DNA from: Triticum aestivum
Lineage: Eukaryota; Streptophyta; Magnoliopsida; Poales; Poaceae
Assembly (NCBI RefSeq): GCF_018294505.1
Contig: NC_057811.1
Coordinates: 23,770,025-23,834,024, forward strand
Length of the DNA stretch: 64,000 nt
Reading direction: 5' to 3'
Under the pieces are notes generated by a model. That model was not told the origin of the DNA, ran no database searches, and worked only from the letters and a program-made list of their open reading frames with translations. This document shows, in pieces, positions 35,983-49,077 of the stretch (the first letter of the stretch is position 1; each line of letters opens with the position of its first letter). The translations under genes and the position numbers were made by a program.

Positions 35983-36420
35983 CTATGTAAAACCTTTCAA
36001 TGCAACAACAAATGCGATCATAATCACTACTAAGGTAGCAATTGATCCAACGGCATAATGATACCAAGCCCCGGTATGAATGGCATATTTTCTAATCTTC
36101 AACCGCATTGCATCCATCTTGATCTTGTGATCATCGACGACATCCGCAACATGGAACTCCAATATCATCTTCTCCTCCTCAATTTTTTTATTTTTCCCTT
36201 CAAGTAATTGTTTTCTTCTTTGACTAAATTTAACCTCTCGACAATAGGGTCAGTTGGAATTTCCGGTTCAACCACCTCCTACATAAATAAAATCTATGTC
36301 ACGTTGGTCGGCATTATTGTCATAAACAATAAGTGAACCAAATAGTTATAAAAATATAATATATACCACATCCGAATCATAGAGAGGACGAGGGCCGACG
36401 GGGGCGGATACTAGAACCAT
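35983..36420 (-). pseudogene. Small coiled-coil/membrane protein gene of the inner CACTA, frameshifted
   Basis: The start is at 36420, directly behind the leader. Exon 1 is 36420-36367 (18 codons), intron GT...AG, and exon 2 is 36278-35983. Exon 2 encodes a charged, coiled-coil-like stretch (PIVERLNLVKEENNYLK) and ends in one hydrophobic, likely membrane-spanning segment (SIATLVVIMIAFVVALK). A single missing base in the A-rich run near 36181-36200 breaks the frame between the two halves. This could be a real mutation or a homopolymer error. The type is familiar from Triticeae transposon annotations; its function is unknown. Confidence 0.65.
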
Positions 36421-36790
36421 CGCACTATATAATAACAAGGAATAATAAAAGTAAGAAAATTAGACAAGTATCTATCTCAAATAAGAATTTTTTTCTTTCA
36501 GAAAGAAGATAAGAACAAGAGGCTCACCACGGTGGCGCCGGCAACGAGATCGGCGCGGGCGATTGACGGCGGTGAAGACGGGGACGGGACGTGACGGACC
36601 GCTAAACCTAGAAAAATCTCGGGGAAAATGGAGCTCGGAGGTAGAGTTTCGAGAGAAGAAATATTAACTAGTGTGGCTCGGACATTTCATCGAACACCTC
36701 ATGTGCATAGGAGGTGAGCTAGAGCACCCAAATGCCCTCCCCTCGCCGGCCAGCAAAAAACAGAGCAGGGTGGACTGCTCTGCTCGCTGG
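36421..36790 (-). promoter_or_regulatory. Inner CACTA leader with 5' untranslated exon
   Basis: Complete version of the leader found truncated at 25922-26245. A TATATATAG box on the minus strand (about 36800-36792) is followed by the untranslated exon and a donor (GTGGTGAGCC, about 36526). The leader is the same, but here it feeds a small membrane-protein gene instead of the transposase. Confidence 0.7.
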
Positions 36791-37062
36791 CGATGGGCTA
36801 TATATAGGCAAATCATTTGTCCCCGTTCGTGGCTGGAACCGGGATGAATGGTTATGGGCCATGAGCAAGGCCCATTGGTCCCTGTTCGTTCCTAGAACCA
36901 GGACAAATGGGTCCAGACAAACCGGGACCAAAGCCCGCGAGGCCCCGGCCGGCCACCTGGGCTCACGAACCGGGACGAATGCACCCGTTGGTCCCGGTTC
37001 ATATAAGAACCGAGACTAATGGGCTGGCGAGGCCCGAACGAAAGCCCCTTTTTCTACTAGTG
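36791..37062. repeat. Inner CACTA 5' terminal and subterminal repeats
   Basis: Inverted GGTCCCGGTTC / GAACCGGGAC motifs up to the terminal repeat TTTTTCTACTAGTG at 37062. Confidence 0.85.
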
Positions 37063-37284
37063 GGAGAAATAGGTGTTATGATGGAAGACATCGATGAAGA
37101 AGAGGACGATGACAACTATGTGCCCCCTGAATACGGTGATGCTGCAACAGGGAAGCTGCTAAAGATCAAGATCAGGAACCAGACGATGTGCCCGATGATG
37201 ATGATCTCCGCCGGGTCATTGTTGATGCAAGGACATAGTGCGAAAGTCAAAAGGAGAAGCTGAAGTTCGATCGCATGTTAGAGG
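37063..37284 (+). pseudogene. CACTA transposase, second part
   Basis: Continues the frame broken at 26447: after one gga is removed the reading is ...YNVWTRHG|EIGVMMED, then an acidic stretch (DIDEEEDDDNYVPPEYGDA) typical of TNP2 N-terminal regions. It ends in ...KLKFDRMLE where the second Copia element inserted at 37285, and resumes at 46041 with DHKIGLYPNC. Confidence 0.9.
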
Positions 37285-39374
37285 TGTTGGGGAACGTAGC
37301 AGAAATTCAAAATATTCTACGCATCACCAAGATCAATCTATGGAGTAATCTAGCAATGAGGGGAAGGGGAGTGCATCTACATACCCTTGTAGATCGCAAC
37401 GCGGAAGCGTTGCAAGAACGCGGATGAAGGGGTCGTACTCGTAGCGATTCAGATCGCGGTTGATTCCGATCTAAGCGCCGAACCACGGCGCCTCCGCGTT
37501 CAACACACGTGCAGCCCGGTGACGTCTCCCACGCCTTGATCCAGCAACGAGAGAGGGAGAGGTTGGGGAAGACTCCGTCCAGCAGCAGCACGACGGCATG
37601 GTGGTGATGGAGGAGCGTGGCACTCCAGCAGGGCTTCGCCAAGCACTGCGAGAGACGAGGAGGGAGAGGGGTAGGGCTGCGCCAAGAGAGAGGAAGACTC
37701 GTGTCTTTGGCAGCCCCAAAACCCCCACTATATATAGGGGAGGGGGAGGGGTGCGCCCCCATCTAGGGTTTCCCCACAAAGGGGTGCGGCCAGCCCTACA
37801 TGCATCTAGGGGGGCGGCCAGAGGGGGAGAGAGGGGGGCGCACCACTAGGTGGGCCTTAGGCCCATCTGAGCCTAGGGTTTCCCCCTTTCCCCTTCCCTG
37901 TGCCTTGGGCCTCTTGTGGGGGGACGCACCAGCCCACCTGGGGCTGGTCCCCTCCCACACTTGGCCCACGCAGCCCTCTGGGGCCGGTGGCCCCACCTGG
38001 TGGACCCCCGGGACCCTCCCGGTGGTCCCGGTACGTTACCGATAGCACCCGAAACTTTTCCGGTTACCAAAACAGGACTTCCCATATATAAATCTTTACC
38101 TCCAGACCAGTCCGGAACTCCTCGTGACGTCCGGGATCTCATCCGGGACTCCGAACAACATTCGGTAACCACGTATATCTATTCCCTATAACCCTAGCGT
38201 CATCGAACCTTAAGTGTGTAGACCCTACGGGTTCGGGAACTATGCAGACATGACCGAGACGTTCTCCGGCCAATAACCAACAGCGGGATCTGGATACCCA
38301 TGTTGGCTCCCACATGTTCCACGATGATCTCATCGGATGAACCACGATGTCGGGGATTCATTCAATCCCGTATACAATTCCCTTTGTCTATCGGTATGTT
38401 ACTTGCCCGAGATTCGATCGTCGGTATCCCGATACCTTGTCCCATCTCGTTACCGGCAAGTCTCTTTACTCGTTCCATAACACATCATCGCGTGATCAAC
38501 TCCTTGGTCACATTTTGCACATTATGATGATGTCCTACCGAGTGGGCCCAGAGATACCTCTCCGTTTACACGGAGTGACAAATCCCAGTCTCGATTCATG
38601 CCAACCCAACAGACACTTTCGGAGATACCTGTAGTGCACCTTTATAGCCACCCAGTTACGTTGTGACGTTTGGTACACCCAAAGCATTCCTACGGTATCC
38701 GGGAGTTGCACAATCTCATGGTCTAAGGAAATGATACTTGACATTAGAAAAGCTCTTAGCAAACGAACTACATAATCTTGTGCTAGGCTTAGGATTGGGT
38801 CTTGTCCATCACATCATTCTCCTAATGATGTGATCCCGTTATCAACGACATCCAATGTCCATGGTCAGGAAACCGTAACCATCTATTGATCAACGAGCTA
38901 GTCAACTAGAGGCTTACTAGGGACATGGTGTTGTCTATGTATCCACACATGTATCTGAGTTTCCTATCAATACAATTTTAGCATGGATAATAAACGATTA
39001 TCATGAACAAGGAAATATAATAATAACCAATTCATTATTGCCTCTAGGGCATATTTCGAACAGTCTCCCACTTGCACTAGAGTCAATAATCTAGTTCACA
39101 TCACCATGTGATTAACACTCACAGGTCACATCACCATGTGACCAACATCCAAAGAGTTTACTAGAGTCAACAATATAGTTCACATCACTATGTGATTAAC
39201 ACTCAATGAGTTCTGGTTTGATCATGTTATGCTTGTGAGAGAGGTTATTAGTCAACGGGTCTGAACCTTTCAGATCCGTGTGTGCTTTACGAATATCTAT
39301 GTCATCTTGTGGATGCTACCACGCGCTACTTGGAGCCATTCCAAATAACTGCTCTACTATACGAATCCGATTTA

Positions 39375-42300
39375 CTACTCAGAGTCATCCGGATTAGTGT
39401 CAAAGTTCGCATCGACGTAACCCTTTACGACGAACTCCTTTTCACCTCCATAATCGAGAAAATTCCTTAGTCCACTAGATACTAAGGATAAGTTCGACCG
39501 CTGTCGTGTGATCCATTCCCGAATCACTATTGTACCCCATGACCAACTCATGGCAAGGCACACTTCATGTGCGGTACACAGCATAGCATATTGTAGAGCC
39601 TACGTCTAAAGCATAGGAGACGACCTTCGTCCTGTCTCTCTCTTCTGCTGTGGTCAGGTCTTGAGTCTTACTCAATACTCACACCTTGTAACACAGCCAA
39701 GAACTCCTTTGCTGATCTATTTTGAACTCTTTCAAAATCATGTCAAGGTGTGCATTCCTTGAAAGTATCATCAGGCATCTTGATCTATCTCTATAGATCT
39801 TGATGCCCAATATGTAAGCAGCTTTATCCAGGTCTTCCTTTGAAAAACTCCTTTCAAACAACCCTTTATGCTTTCCAGAAATTCTACATCATTTCTGATC
39901 AACAATATGTTAACAACATATACTCATCAAAAAAATTATAGTGCTCCCACTCACTTCTTTTGGAAATACAAGTTTCTCATAAACTTTGTATAAACCCAAA
40001 ATCTTTGATCATCTCATCAAAGTGTACATTCCAACTCCGAGATGCTTACTCCAGTCCTTAGAAGGATTGCTGGAGCTTTGCATACTTGTTAGCATCTTTC
40101 AGGATTGACAAAAACCTTCTGGTTGTATCACATACAACCTTTCCTCAAGAAAATCGTCGAAGAAACAATGTTTTGACATCCTATCTACAAGATTTCATAA
40201 ATAATGCAGTAAATGCTAATACAATTCCAACAGACTCTTAGCATCGCTACGAGTGAGAAAGTCTCATCGTAGTCAACTCCTTGAACTTGTCGGAAAACAT
40301 CTTAACAACAAGCCGAGCTTTCTTAATGGTGACACTTACCATCATTGTCTGTCTTCCTTTTAAAATCCATCTGCACCCAAAAGCCTTACGACTATCAAGT
40401 ATTTCTTCCAAAGTCTATACTTTGCTTTTATACATGGATCCTCTCTCGGATTTTATGGCCTCGAGCCATTCGTCGGAATCCGGGCCCACCATCGCTTCTC
40501 CATAGCTCGTAGGTTCATTGTTGTCTAGCAACATGACTTCCAAGACAGGATTACGTACCACTCTGAAGTAGTACGCATCCTTGTCGACCTACGAGGTTTG
40601 GTAGTGACTTGATCCGAAGTTTCATGATCACTATCATAAGCTTCCACTTCAATTGGTGTAGGTGCCACAGGAACAACTTCCTGTGCCCTGCTACACACGA
40701 GTTGAAGTGATGGTTCAATAACCTCATCCAGTCTCCACCATCCTCCAACTCAATTCTTTCAAGAGAAACTTTTCCTTGAGAAAGGACCCATTTCTAGAAA
40801 CAATCACTTTTGCTTCCAGATCTAAAATAGGAGGTATACCCAACTGTTTTGGGTATTCTATGAAGATGCATTTATCCGCTTTGGGTTCGAGCTTATCAGC
40901 CTGAAACTTTTTCACATAAGCGCCGCAGCCCCAAACTTTTAAGAAACGACAGCTTAGGTTTCTCTAAACCATAGTTCATACGGTGTCGTCTCAATGGAAT
41001 TGCGTGGTGCCCTATTTAAAGTGAATGCGGTTGTCTCTAATGCCTAACCCATAAATGATAGTTGTAATTCGATAAGAGACATCATGGTATGCACCATATC
41101 CAATAGGGTGCAGTTATGATGTTCGGACACACCATCACACTGTGGTGTTCCAGGCGGTATTAATTGTGAAACACTTTCCACAATGTCTTAATTGTGTGCC
41201 AAACTCGTAACTCAGATATCTCTATGATCATATCATAGACATTTTATCATCTTGTCACGACGATCTTCAACTTCACTCTGAAATTACTTGAACCTTTCAA
41301 TATTTCAGACTTGTGTTTAATCAAGTAAATACACTCAGCATCTACTCAAATCATCTGTGAAGTAAGAACATAACGATATCCACTGCATGCCTCAGCACTC
41401 ATTGGACTGCATACATCAAATGTATTACTTCCAACAAGTTGCTCTCTTGTTCCATCTTACTGAAAACGAGGCCTTTCAGTCATCTTGCCCATGTGGTATG
41501 ATTTGCATGTCTCAAGTGATTCAAAATCAAGTGAGTCCAAACGATCCATCTGCATGGAGTTTCTTCATGCATATATACCAATAGACATGGTTCGCATGTC
41601 TCAATCTTTTCAAAAAAATGAGTGAGTCCAAAGATCCATCTACATGGAGCTTCTTCATGCGTTCCATACCAATATGACTCAAATGGCAGTGCCACAAGTA
41701 TGTGGTACTATCACTACTATTTTATATCTTTTGGCACGAACATGTGTATCACTGCGATCGAGATTCATTTTAGGTGCAAGACCATTGAAGGTATTATTCA
41801 AATAAACAGAGTAACCGTTATTCTCCTTAAATGAATAACTGTATTGCGATAAACATAATCCAATCATGTTTATGCTCAACGCAAACACCAAATAACAATT
41901 ATTTAGGTTTAACACCAATGTCGATGGTAGAGGGAGCATGCGACGCTTGATCACATCTACCTTGGAAACACTTCCAACACACATCGACATCTCACCTTTA
42001 GCTAGTCTCCGTTTATTCCGCAGCTTCTATTTCGAGTTACTAACACTTAGCAACCGAACCAGTATCTAATACCCTGGTGCTGCTAGGAGTACTAGTAAAG
42101 TACACATTCATATAATGTATATCCAATATACTTCTGTCGACCTTGCCTGCCTTCTCATCTACCACGTATCTAGGGTAGTTTTGCTTCAGTGACCGTTCCC
42201 CTCATTACAGAAGCACTTAGTCTCGGGTTTGGGTTTAACCTTGGGATTCTTCACTAGAGCAGCAAATGATTTGCTGTTTCATGAAGTATCCCTTTTGCCC

Positions 42301-42960
42301 TTGCCCTTCTTGAAACTAGTGGTTTTACCAACCATCAACAATTGATGCTCCTATTTGATTTCTACTTTCGCGGTGTCAAACATCGCGAATAGCTCAAGGA
42401 TCATCATATCTATCCCTGATATGTTATAGTTCATCACGAAGCTCTAATAGCTTGGTGGCAGTGACTATGGAGAACCATCACTATCTCATCTGGAAGATTA
42501 ACTCCCACTCGATTCAAGCGATTGTGGTACTCAGACAATCTGAGCACATGGTCAACGATTGAGCTTTTCTGCCTTAGTTTGCAGGCTTAAGAAACTTGTC
42601 AGGGGTCTCATACCTCTTGACGTGGGCACTAGTCTGAAATCCCAATTTCAGTTTTTTGGAACATCTCATATGTTCTGCGACGTTTCAAAACGTCTTTGGT
42701 GCCACAATTCTAAACCGTTAGCATTACGCACTGAACTATCACGTAGTCATCAAAACGTGTATGTCAGATGTTTCGCAACATCTACAGACGACGCTGAGGT
42801 TCAGCACACCGAGCGGTGCATTAAGGACATAAGCCTTCTGTGCAGCAATGAGGACAATCCTCAGTTTACGGACTCAGTCCGCATAATTGCTACTATGAAC
42901 TTTCAATTAAATTTTCTCTAGGAACATATCTTAAATAGTAGAACTAAAGCACAAGCTATG
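39375..42960 (-). pseudogene. Heavily decayed Copia gag-pol
   Basis: Minus-strand pieces of gag (42960-42350), zinc knuckle/protease (42330-41680), integrase (41700-40900), reverse transcriptase (40560-39680) and RNase H (39584-39375) follow the normal Copia order. Frameshifts and small deletions occur every one to two hundred bases. Recognisable scraps include YLCY/AYILG near 39790 and GYVDANFDTNPDDSE near 39380. This decay is far greater than the LTR divergence. Confidence 0.85.
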
Positions 42961-44241
42961 ACATAATTTGCAAAGACCTTTTGACTATGTTCATGATAAT
43001 TGAGTTCATCTGATTAATGAACTCCCACTCAGATAGACATCCCTCTAGTCATCTAAGTGATACATGATCCGAGTCAAACTAGGCCGTGTCCGATCATCAC
43101 GTGAGACGGACTAGTCATCATCGGTGAACATCTCCATGTTGATCGCATCTACTATACGACTCATGTTTGACCTTTCGATCTCTTGTGTTCCGAGGCCATG
43201 TCTGTACATGCTAGGCTCGTCAAGTCAACCTAAGTGTTTCGCATGTGTTCCGAGGCCATGTCTGCACATGCTAGGCTCGTCAACACCCGTTGTATTCGAA
43301 CGTTAGAATCTATCACACCCAATCATCACGTGGTGCTTCGAAACAACGAACCTTCGCAACGGTGCACAGTTAGGCGGAACAAGTCTCTTGAAATTTTAGT
43401 GAGGGATCATCTTATTTATGCTACCGTCGTTCTAAGAAAATAAGATGTAAACATGATAAACATCACATGCAAATCATAAAGTGACGTGATATGGCCAATA
43501 TCATCTTGCGCCTTAGATCTCCATCTTCGAGGCGCGGCATGATCAACTTCGTCACCGGCATGACACCATGATCTCCATCATCATGATCTCCATCATCGTG
43601 TCTTCATGAAGTTGTCTCGCCAACTATTACTTCTACTACTATGGCTAACGGTTAGCAATAAAGTAAAGTAATTACATGGCGTTTTCATTGACACGAAGGT
43701 CATACAATAAATTAAGACAACTCCTATGGCTCCTGCCGGTTGTCATACTCATCGACATGCAAGTCGTGATTCCTATTACAAGAACATGATCAATCTCATA
43801 CATCACATATATCATTCATCACATCCTTTTGGCCACATCACATCACATAGCATACCCTGCAAAAACAAGTTATACGTCCTCTAATTGTTGTTGCATGTTT
43901 TACGTGGCTGCTATGGGTTTCTAGCAAGAACGTTTCTTACCTACGCAAAAGCCACAACGTGATATGCCAATTTCTATTTACCCTTCATAAGGACCCTTTT
44001 CATCGAATCCGATCCGACTAAAGTGGGAGAGACAGACACCCGCTAGCCACCTTATGCAACTAGTGCATGTTAGTCGGTGGAACCTGTGTCACGCAAGTGT
44101 ACGTGTAAGGTCAGTCCGGGCCGCTTCATCCCACGATGCCGCCGAATCAAGATAAGACTAGTAACGGCAAGTAAATTGACAAAATCGACGCCCACAACTA
44201 CTTTGTGTTCTACTCGTGCATAGAAACTATGCATAGACCTA
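42961..44241 (-). other. Leader of the second Copia element
   Basis: Non-coding leader between primer binding site and gag remnant. It contains a direct duplication of about 59 bases: ATGTGTTCCGAGGCCATGTC occurs at 43181 and again near 43240, each followed by ACATGCTAGGCTCGTCAA. Confidence 0.7.
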
Positions 44242-46040
44242 GCTCATGATGCCACTGTTGGGGAACGTAGCAGAAATTCAAAATATTCTACGCATCACCA
44301 AGATCAATCTATGGAGTAATCTAGCAACGAGGGGAAGGGGAGTGCATCTACATACTCTTGTAGATCGCGATGCGGAAGCGTTGCAAGAATGCGGATGAAG
44401 GAGTCGTACTCGTAGCAATTCAGATCGCGGTTGATTCCGATCTAAGCGCTGAACCACGGCACCTCCGCGTTCAACACACGTGCAGCCCGATGACGTCTCC
44501 CACGCCTTGATCCAGCAAGGAGAGAGAGAGAGGTTGGGGAAGACTCCGTCCAACAGCAGCACGACGGCATGGTGGTGATGGAGGAGCGTGGCACTCCAGC
44601 AGGGCTTCGCCAAGCACTGCGAGAGATGAGGAGGGAGAGGTGTAGGGCTGCGCCAAGAGAGAGGAAGACTCGTGTCTTTGGCAGCCCCAAAACCCCCACT
44701 ATATATAGGGGAGGGGGAGGGGGTGCGCCCCCATCTAGGGTTTCCCCACAAAGGGGTGCGGCCAGCCCTAGATGCATCTAGGGGGGCGGCCAGAGGGGGA
44801 GAGAGGGGGGCGCACCACTAGGTGGGCCTTAGGCCCATCTGAGCCTAGGGTTTCCCCCTTCCACCCTTCCCTGCGCCTTGGGCCTCTTGTGGGGGGGCGC
44901 ACCAGCCCATCTGGGGCTGGTCCCCTCCCACACTTGGCCCATGCAGCCCTCTGGGGCCGGTGGCCCCACCTGGTGGACCCCCGGGACCCTCCCGGTGGTC
45001 CCGGTACGTTACCGATAGCACCCGAATCTTTTCCGGTGACCAAAACAGGACTTCCCATATATAAATCTTTACCTCCGGACCATTCCGGAACTCCTCGTGA
45101 TGTCCGGGATCTCATCCGGGACTCCGAACAACATTCGGTAACCACGTATATCTATTCCCTATAACCCTAGCGTCATTGAACCTTAAGTGTGTAGACCCTA
45201 CGGGTTTGGGAACTATGCAGACATGACCGAGACGTTCTCCGGCCAATAACTAACAATGGGATCTGGATACCCATGTTGGCTCCCACATGTTCCACGATGA
45301 TCTCATCGGATGAACCACGATGTCGGGGATTCAATCAATCCCGTATACAATTCCCTTTGTCTATCGGTATGTTACTTGCCCGAGATTCGATCGTCGGTAT
45401 CCCGATACCTTGTTCCATCTCGTTACCGGCAAGTCTCTTTACTCGTTCCATAACACATCATCCCGTGATCAACTCCTTGGTCACATTGTGCACATTATGA
45501 TGATGTCCTACCGAGTGGGCCCAGAGATACCTCTACGTTTACACGGAGTGACAAATCCCAGTCTCGATTCGTGCCAACCCAACAGACACTTTCGGAGATA
45601 CCTGTAGTGCACCTTTATAGCCACCCAGTTACGTTGTGACTTTTGGTACACCCAAAGCATTCCTACGGTATCCGGGAGTTGCACAATCTCATGGTCTAAG
45701 GAAATGATACTTGACATTAGAAAAGCTCTTAGCAAACGAACTACACGATCTTGTGCTAGGCTTAGGATTGGGTCTTGTCCATCACATCATTCTCCTAATG
45801 ATGTGATCCCGTTATCAACGACATCCAATGTCCATGGTCAGGAAACCGTAACCATCTATTGATCAACGAGCTAGTCAACTAGAGGCTTACTAGGGTCATG
45901 GTGTTGTCTATGTATCCACACATGTATCTGAGTTTCCTATCAATACAATTTTAGCATGGATAATAAACGATTATCATGAACAAGGAAATATAATAATAAC
46001 CAATTTATTATTGCCTCTAGGGCATATTTCCAACAAGAGG

Positions 46041-48903
46041 ATCACAAAATAGGGTTGTACCCCAATTGCGAAGATGGCAACACAAAGCTCGGTACCGTAC
46101 TGGAATTGCTGCAGTGGAAGGCAGAGAATGTTGTGCATGACAAAGAATTTGAGAAGCTACTGAAAATATTGAAGAAGAAGTTTCCAAAGGATAACGAATT
46201 GGCCGACAGTACGTACACAGCAAAGAAGGCCGTATGCCCTCTAGGATTGGAGGTGCAGAAGATACATGCATGCCCTAATGACTGCATCCTCTACCGTGGT
46301 GCGTACGAGGATTTGAACGCATGCCCGGTATGCGGTGCATTGCGGTATAAGATCAGACGAGATGACCCTGGTGATGTTGACGGCGAGCCCCCCAGGAAGA
46401 GGGTTCTTGCGAAGGTGATGTGGTATGCTCCTGTAATACCACGGTTGAAACGTCTGTTCAGAAACGAAGAGCATGCCAAGTTGATGCGATGGCACAGAGA
46501 GGGCCGTAAGAAAGACGGGAAGTTGAGAGCACCCGCTGACGGGTCGCAGTGGAGAAAAATCGAGGGAAAGTACTGGGCTGAGTTTGCAGGTGACCCAAGG
46601 AACGTATGGTTTGGTTTAAGCGCAGATGGCATTCAACCTTTCGGGGAGCAGAGCAGCAATCACAGCACCTGGCCCGTGACTCTATGTATGTATAACCTTC
46701 CTTCTTGGATGTGCACGAAGCGGAAGTTCATTATGATGCCAATTCTCATCCAAGGCCCTAAGCAACCCGGCAACGACATTGATGTGTACCTAAGGCCGTT
46801 AGTTGAAGAACTTTTACATATGTGGAATGGAAACGGTGTATGTGTGTGGGATGGGCACAAACATGAGGAATTTAACCTGCACGCGTTGCTGTTTGTAACC
46901 ATCAACGATTGGCCCGCTCTCAGTAACCTTTCAGGATAGACAAACAAGGGATACCACGCATGCACGCACTGCCACCGAAAGTATATACCTGGACAAATGC
47001 AGGAAGAATGTGTACCTGGGCCATCGTCGATTTCTTCCGACCAACCATCAATGTCGAAAGAAAGGCAAGTATTTCAAAGGCGAGACAGATCACCGGAAGA
47101 AGCCCGCCATGCGTACCGGTGATCACGTACTTTCTATGGTCAATGATTTACACGTAATCTTTGGAAAGGGTCCCAACGGACTAGCTGTTCAGAATGACGC
47201 TGAGGGACGCGCACCCATGTGGAAGAAGAAATCTATATTTTGGGACCTACCCTACTGGAAAGACCTATAGGTCCGCTCTTCAATCAACATGATGCACGTG
47301 ACAAAGAACCTTTGCGTGAACCTGCTAGGCTTCTTGGGCGTGTATGGGAAGACAAAAGATACAACTGAGGCACAGGAGGACTTGCAACGTTTGCACGAAA
47401 AAGACGGCATGCCTCCAAATCAGTATGAAGGTCCTGCCCAGCTACGCTCTTACCAAAGAAGAGAAGGAAATCTTCTTTGAATGCCTGCTCAGTATGAAGG
47501 TCCCGACTGGCTTCTCGTCGAATATAAATGGAATAATACATATGCCAGAGAAAAATTTCCAGAACCTAAAGTCTCATAACTGCCACATGATTATAACGCA
47601 ACTGCTTCCGGTTGCATTGAGGGGGCTTCTACCGGAATACGTCCGATTAGCCATTGTGAAGCTATGTGCATTCCTCAATGCAATCTCTCAGAAGGTGATC
47701 GATCCAGAAATCATACCAAGGCTAAGGAGTGATGTGGCGCAATGTCTTGTCAGTTTTGAGCTGGTGTTCCCACCATCCTTCTTCAATATCATGACGCACG
47801 TCCTAGTTCATCTAGTCGACGAGATTGTCATTCTGGGGCCCGTATTTCTACAGAATATGTTCCCCTTTGAGAGGTTCATGGGAGTCCTAAAGAAATATGT
47901 TCATAACCGCGCTAGGCTAGAAGGAAGCATCTCCATGGGCCATCAAACAGAGGATGTCATTCGGTGTTGTGTTGACTTCATTCCTGGCCTTAAGAAGATA
48001 GGTCTCCCTAAATCGCGGTATGAGGGGAGACTGACTGGAAAAGGCATGCTTGGAGGGGACTCAATAATATGCACGGACGGGCATTCTTGGTCTCAAGCAC
48101 ACTACACAGTCCTACAGAACTCTACCTTGGTGACCTCGTATGTCGATGAACGCAAGAACAGTCTGCGCTCCAAACACCCTTAGTAGTGTGACGACTGGAT
48201 TACATGTGAACACATCAGGACTTTCAGCAGTTGGTTGGAAACACGTCTCAGAGATGACAACAGTGTTTGTGATCAGCTGTACTCGTTGTCCAGGGGACCA
48301 TCTTCGACTGTACTGACTTACAAAGGATACGAGATAAATGGGAATACATTTTACACGATCGCCCAAGATCAAAAGAGCACCAACCAAAACAGCGGTGTCC
48401 GCTTTGATGCAGCAACCAAGAGGGGAAAGGACACATATTATGGTTACATAGTGGACATATGGGAACTTGACTACGAACATGATTTTAAGGTCCCTTTGTT
48501 TAAGTGCAAATGGGTCAATCTGTTAGGAGGCGGGGTATAGGTAGACCCACAGTACGGAATGACAACAGTGGATCTGAACAATCTTGGGTACACTGACGAA
48601 TGGTACGTCCTAGCCAATGATGTGGCACAGGTTATCTACGTGAAGGACATGTCTACCAAACCGAGAAAAAGAAAAGATAAGGAAGCGAATACATCATACG
48701 AGGAGCCAAAGCGCCACATAGTTCTTTCAGGAAAAAGGGACATCGTGGGAGTGGAGGGCCAGATAGACTTGTCCGAAGATTATGAAAAGTTTCATGAAAT
48801 TCCTCCCTTCAAAGTCAAGGGTGACCCAAGTATCCTGATAAACGATGAAGATTATTCATGGTTACGGCACAATAAGCAAAGGACACAAGCGAAGAAAAAG
48901 TGA
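46041..48903 (+). pseudogene. CACTA TNP2-type transposase, main part
   Basis: The remaining transposase shows the Transposase_21 (PF02992) region (46041-46939) with the CPNDCILYRGAYEDLNACPV motif, then TNP2 continuation to 47480, a DUF4218-like region (47470-48183) and a DUF4216-like region (48330-48600). The end is lysine-rich at 48903. Breaks: TAG after SNLSG at 46937, a frameshift near 46970, TAG after YWKDL at 47268, a frameshift near 47480, stops at 48181 and 48538. The family's enzyme excises and inserts CACTA elements; this copy cannot. Confidence 0.92.
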
Positions 48904-48921
48904 AGACTTTCTCTCCACAAC

Positions 48922-49050
48922 TATTATGATGATACCATGCCAACTTTCAACCTTTTCATAATTCATTTGAAATGCCTGTTGTAACAGACGAGTTTCCGTA
49001 TGAAACCCTGATCTCTCGAATGTTGCATTTTGAACACACAAGAAGTCCGG
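48922..49050 (-). repeat. Single degraded unit of the 337-bp satellite
   Basis: Read on the minus strand, GTTTCATACGGAAACTCGTC and GGCATGGTATCATCAT occur as in the array at 32929-35855, with a large internal deletion. Confidence 0.8.
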
Positions 49051-49067
49051 AGTTGTAATAAGTTATT

Positions 49068-49077
49068 AAAAATAAAA
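49068..49077 (-). terminator. T-run terminator of the hairpin unit
   Basis: Directly after the hairpin the minus strand reads TTTTATTTTT, a normal Pol III stop signal (four or more T). Confidence 0.65.

Larger units (their letters stand above)
26448..37062 (-). mobile_element. Inner CACTA element, no transposase
   Basis: A complete 10.6-kb CACTA transposon on the minus strand: 5' end at 37062, 3' end at 26448. The ends are CACTAGTAGAAAAAGGGCC (26448) and CCTTTTTCTACTAGTG (37062), flanked by the 3-bp duplication gga (26445-26447 and 37063-37065). In minus order it has leader, a two-exon small ORF, an array of about 337-bp repeats, an AT-rich stretch, a divergent small-RNA unit, a palindrome block, the ORF2 promoter and the ORF2 gene. 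No TNP2 transposase is present, so it must be mobilised in trans, plausibly by relatives of the outer element whose ends it shares. Confidence 0.95.
37285..46035 (-). mobile_element. Second Copia element, degenerate interior
   Basis: The minus-strand element has left LTR 37285-39062 (1,778 bp), right LTR 44256-46035 (1,780 bp), TG...CA ends and matching 5-bp duplications agagg (37280-37284 and 46036-46040). A primer binding site (TGGCATCATGAGC, 44254-44242) and polypurine tract (39063-39076) are recognisable. It is the same broad Angela/BARE/WIS group as the element at 12481 but a different family. The LTRs differ by only a few bases per hundred, mostly transitions. Confidence 0.95.

Noticed and set aside
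37307..38345. Open frames up to 151 codons in 37.3-38.3 kb (again at 44.3-45.2 kb)
   Set aside because: Left and right LTR of the second Copia element; same sequence in both LTRs.
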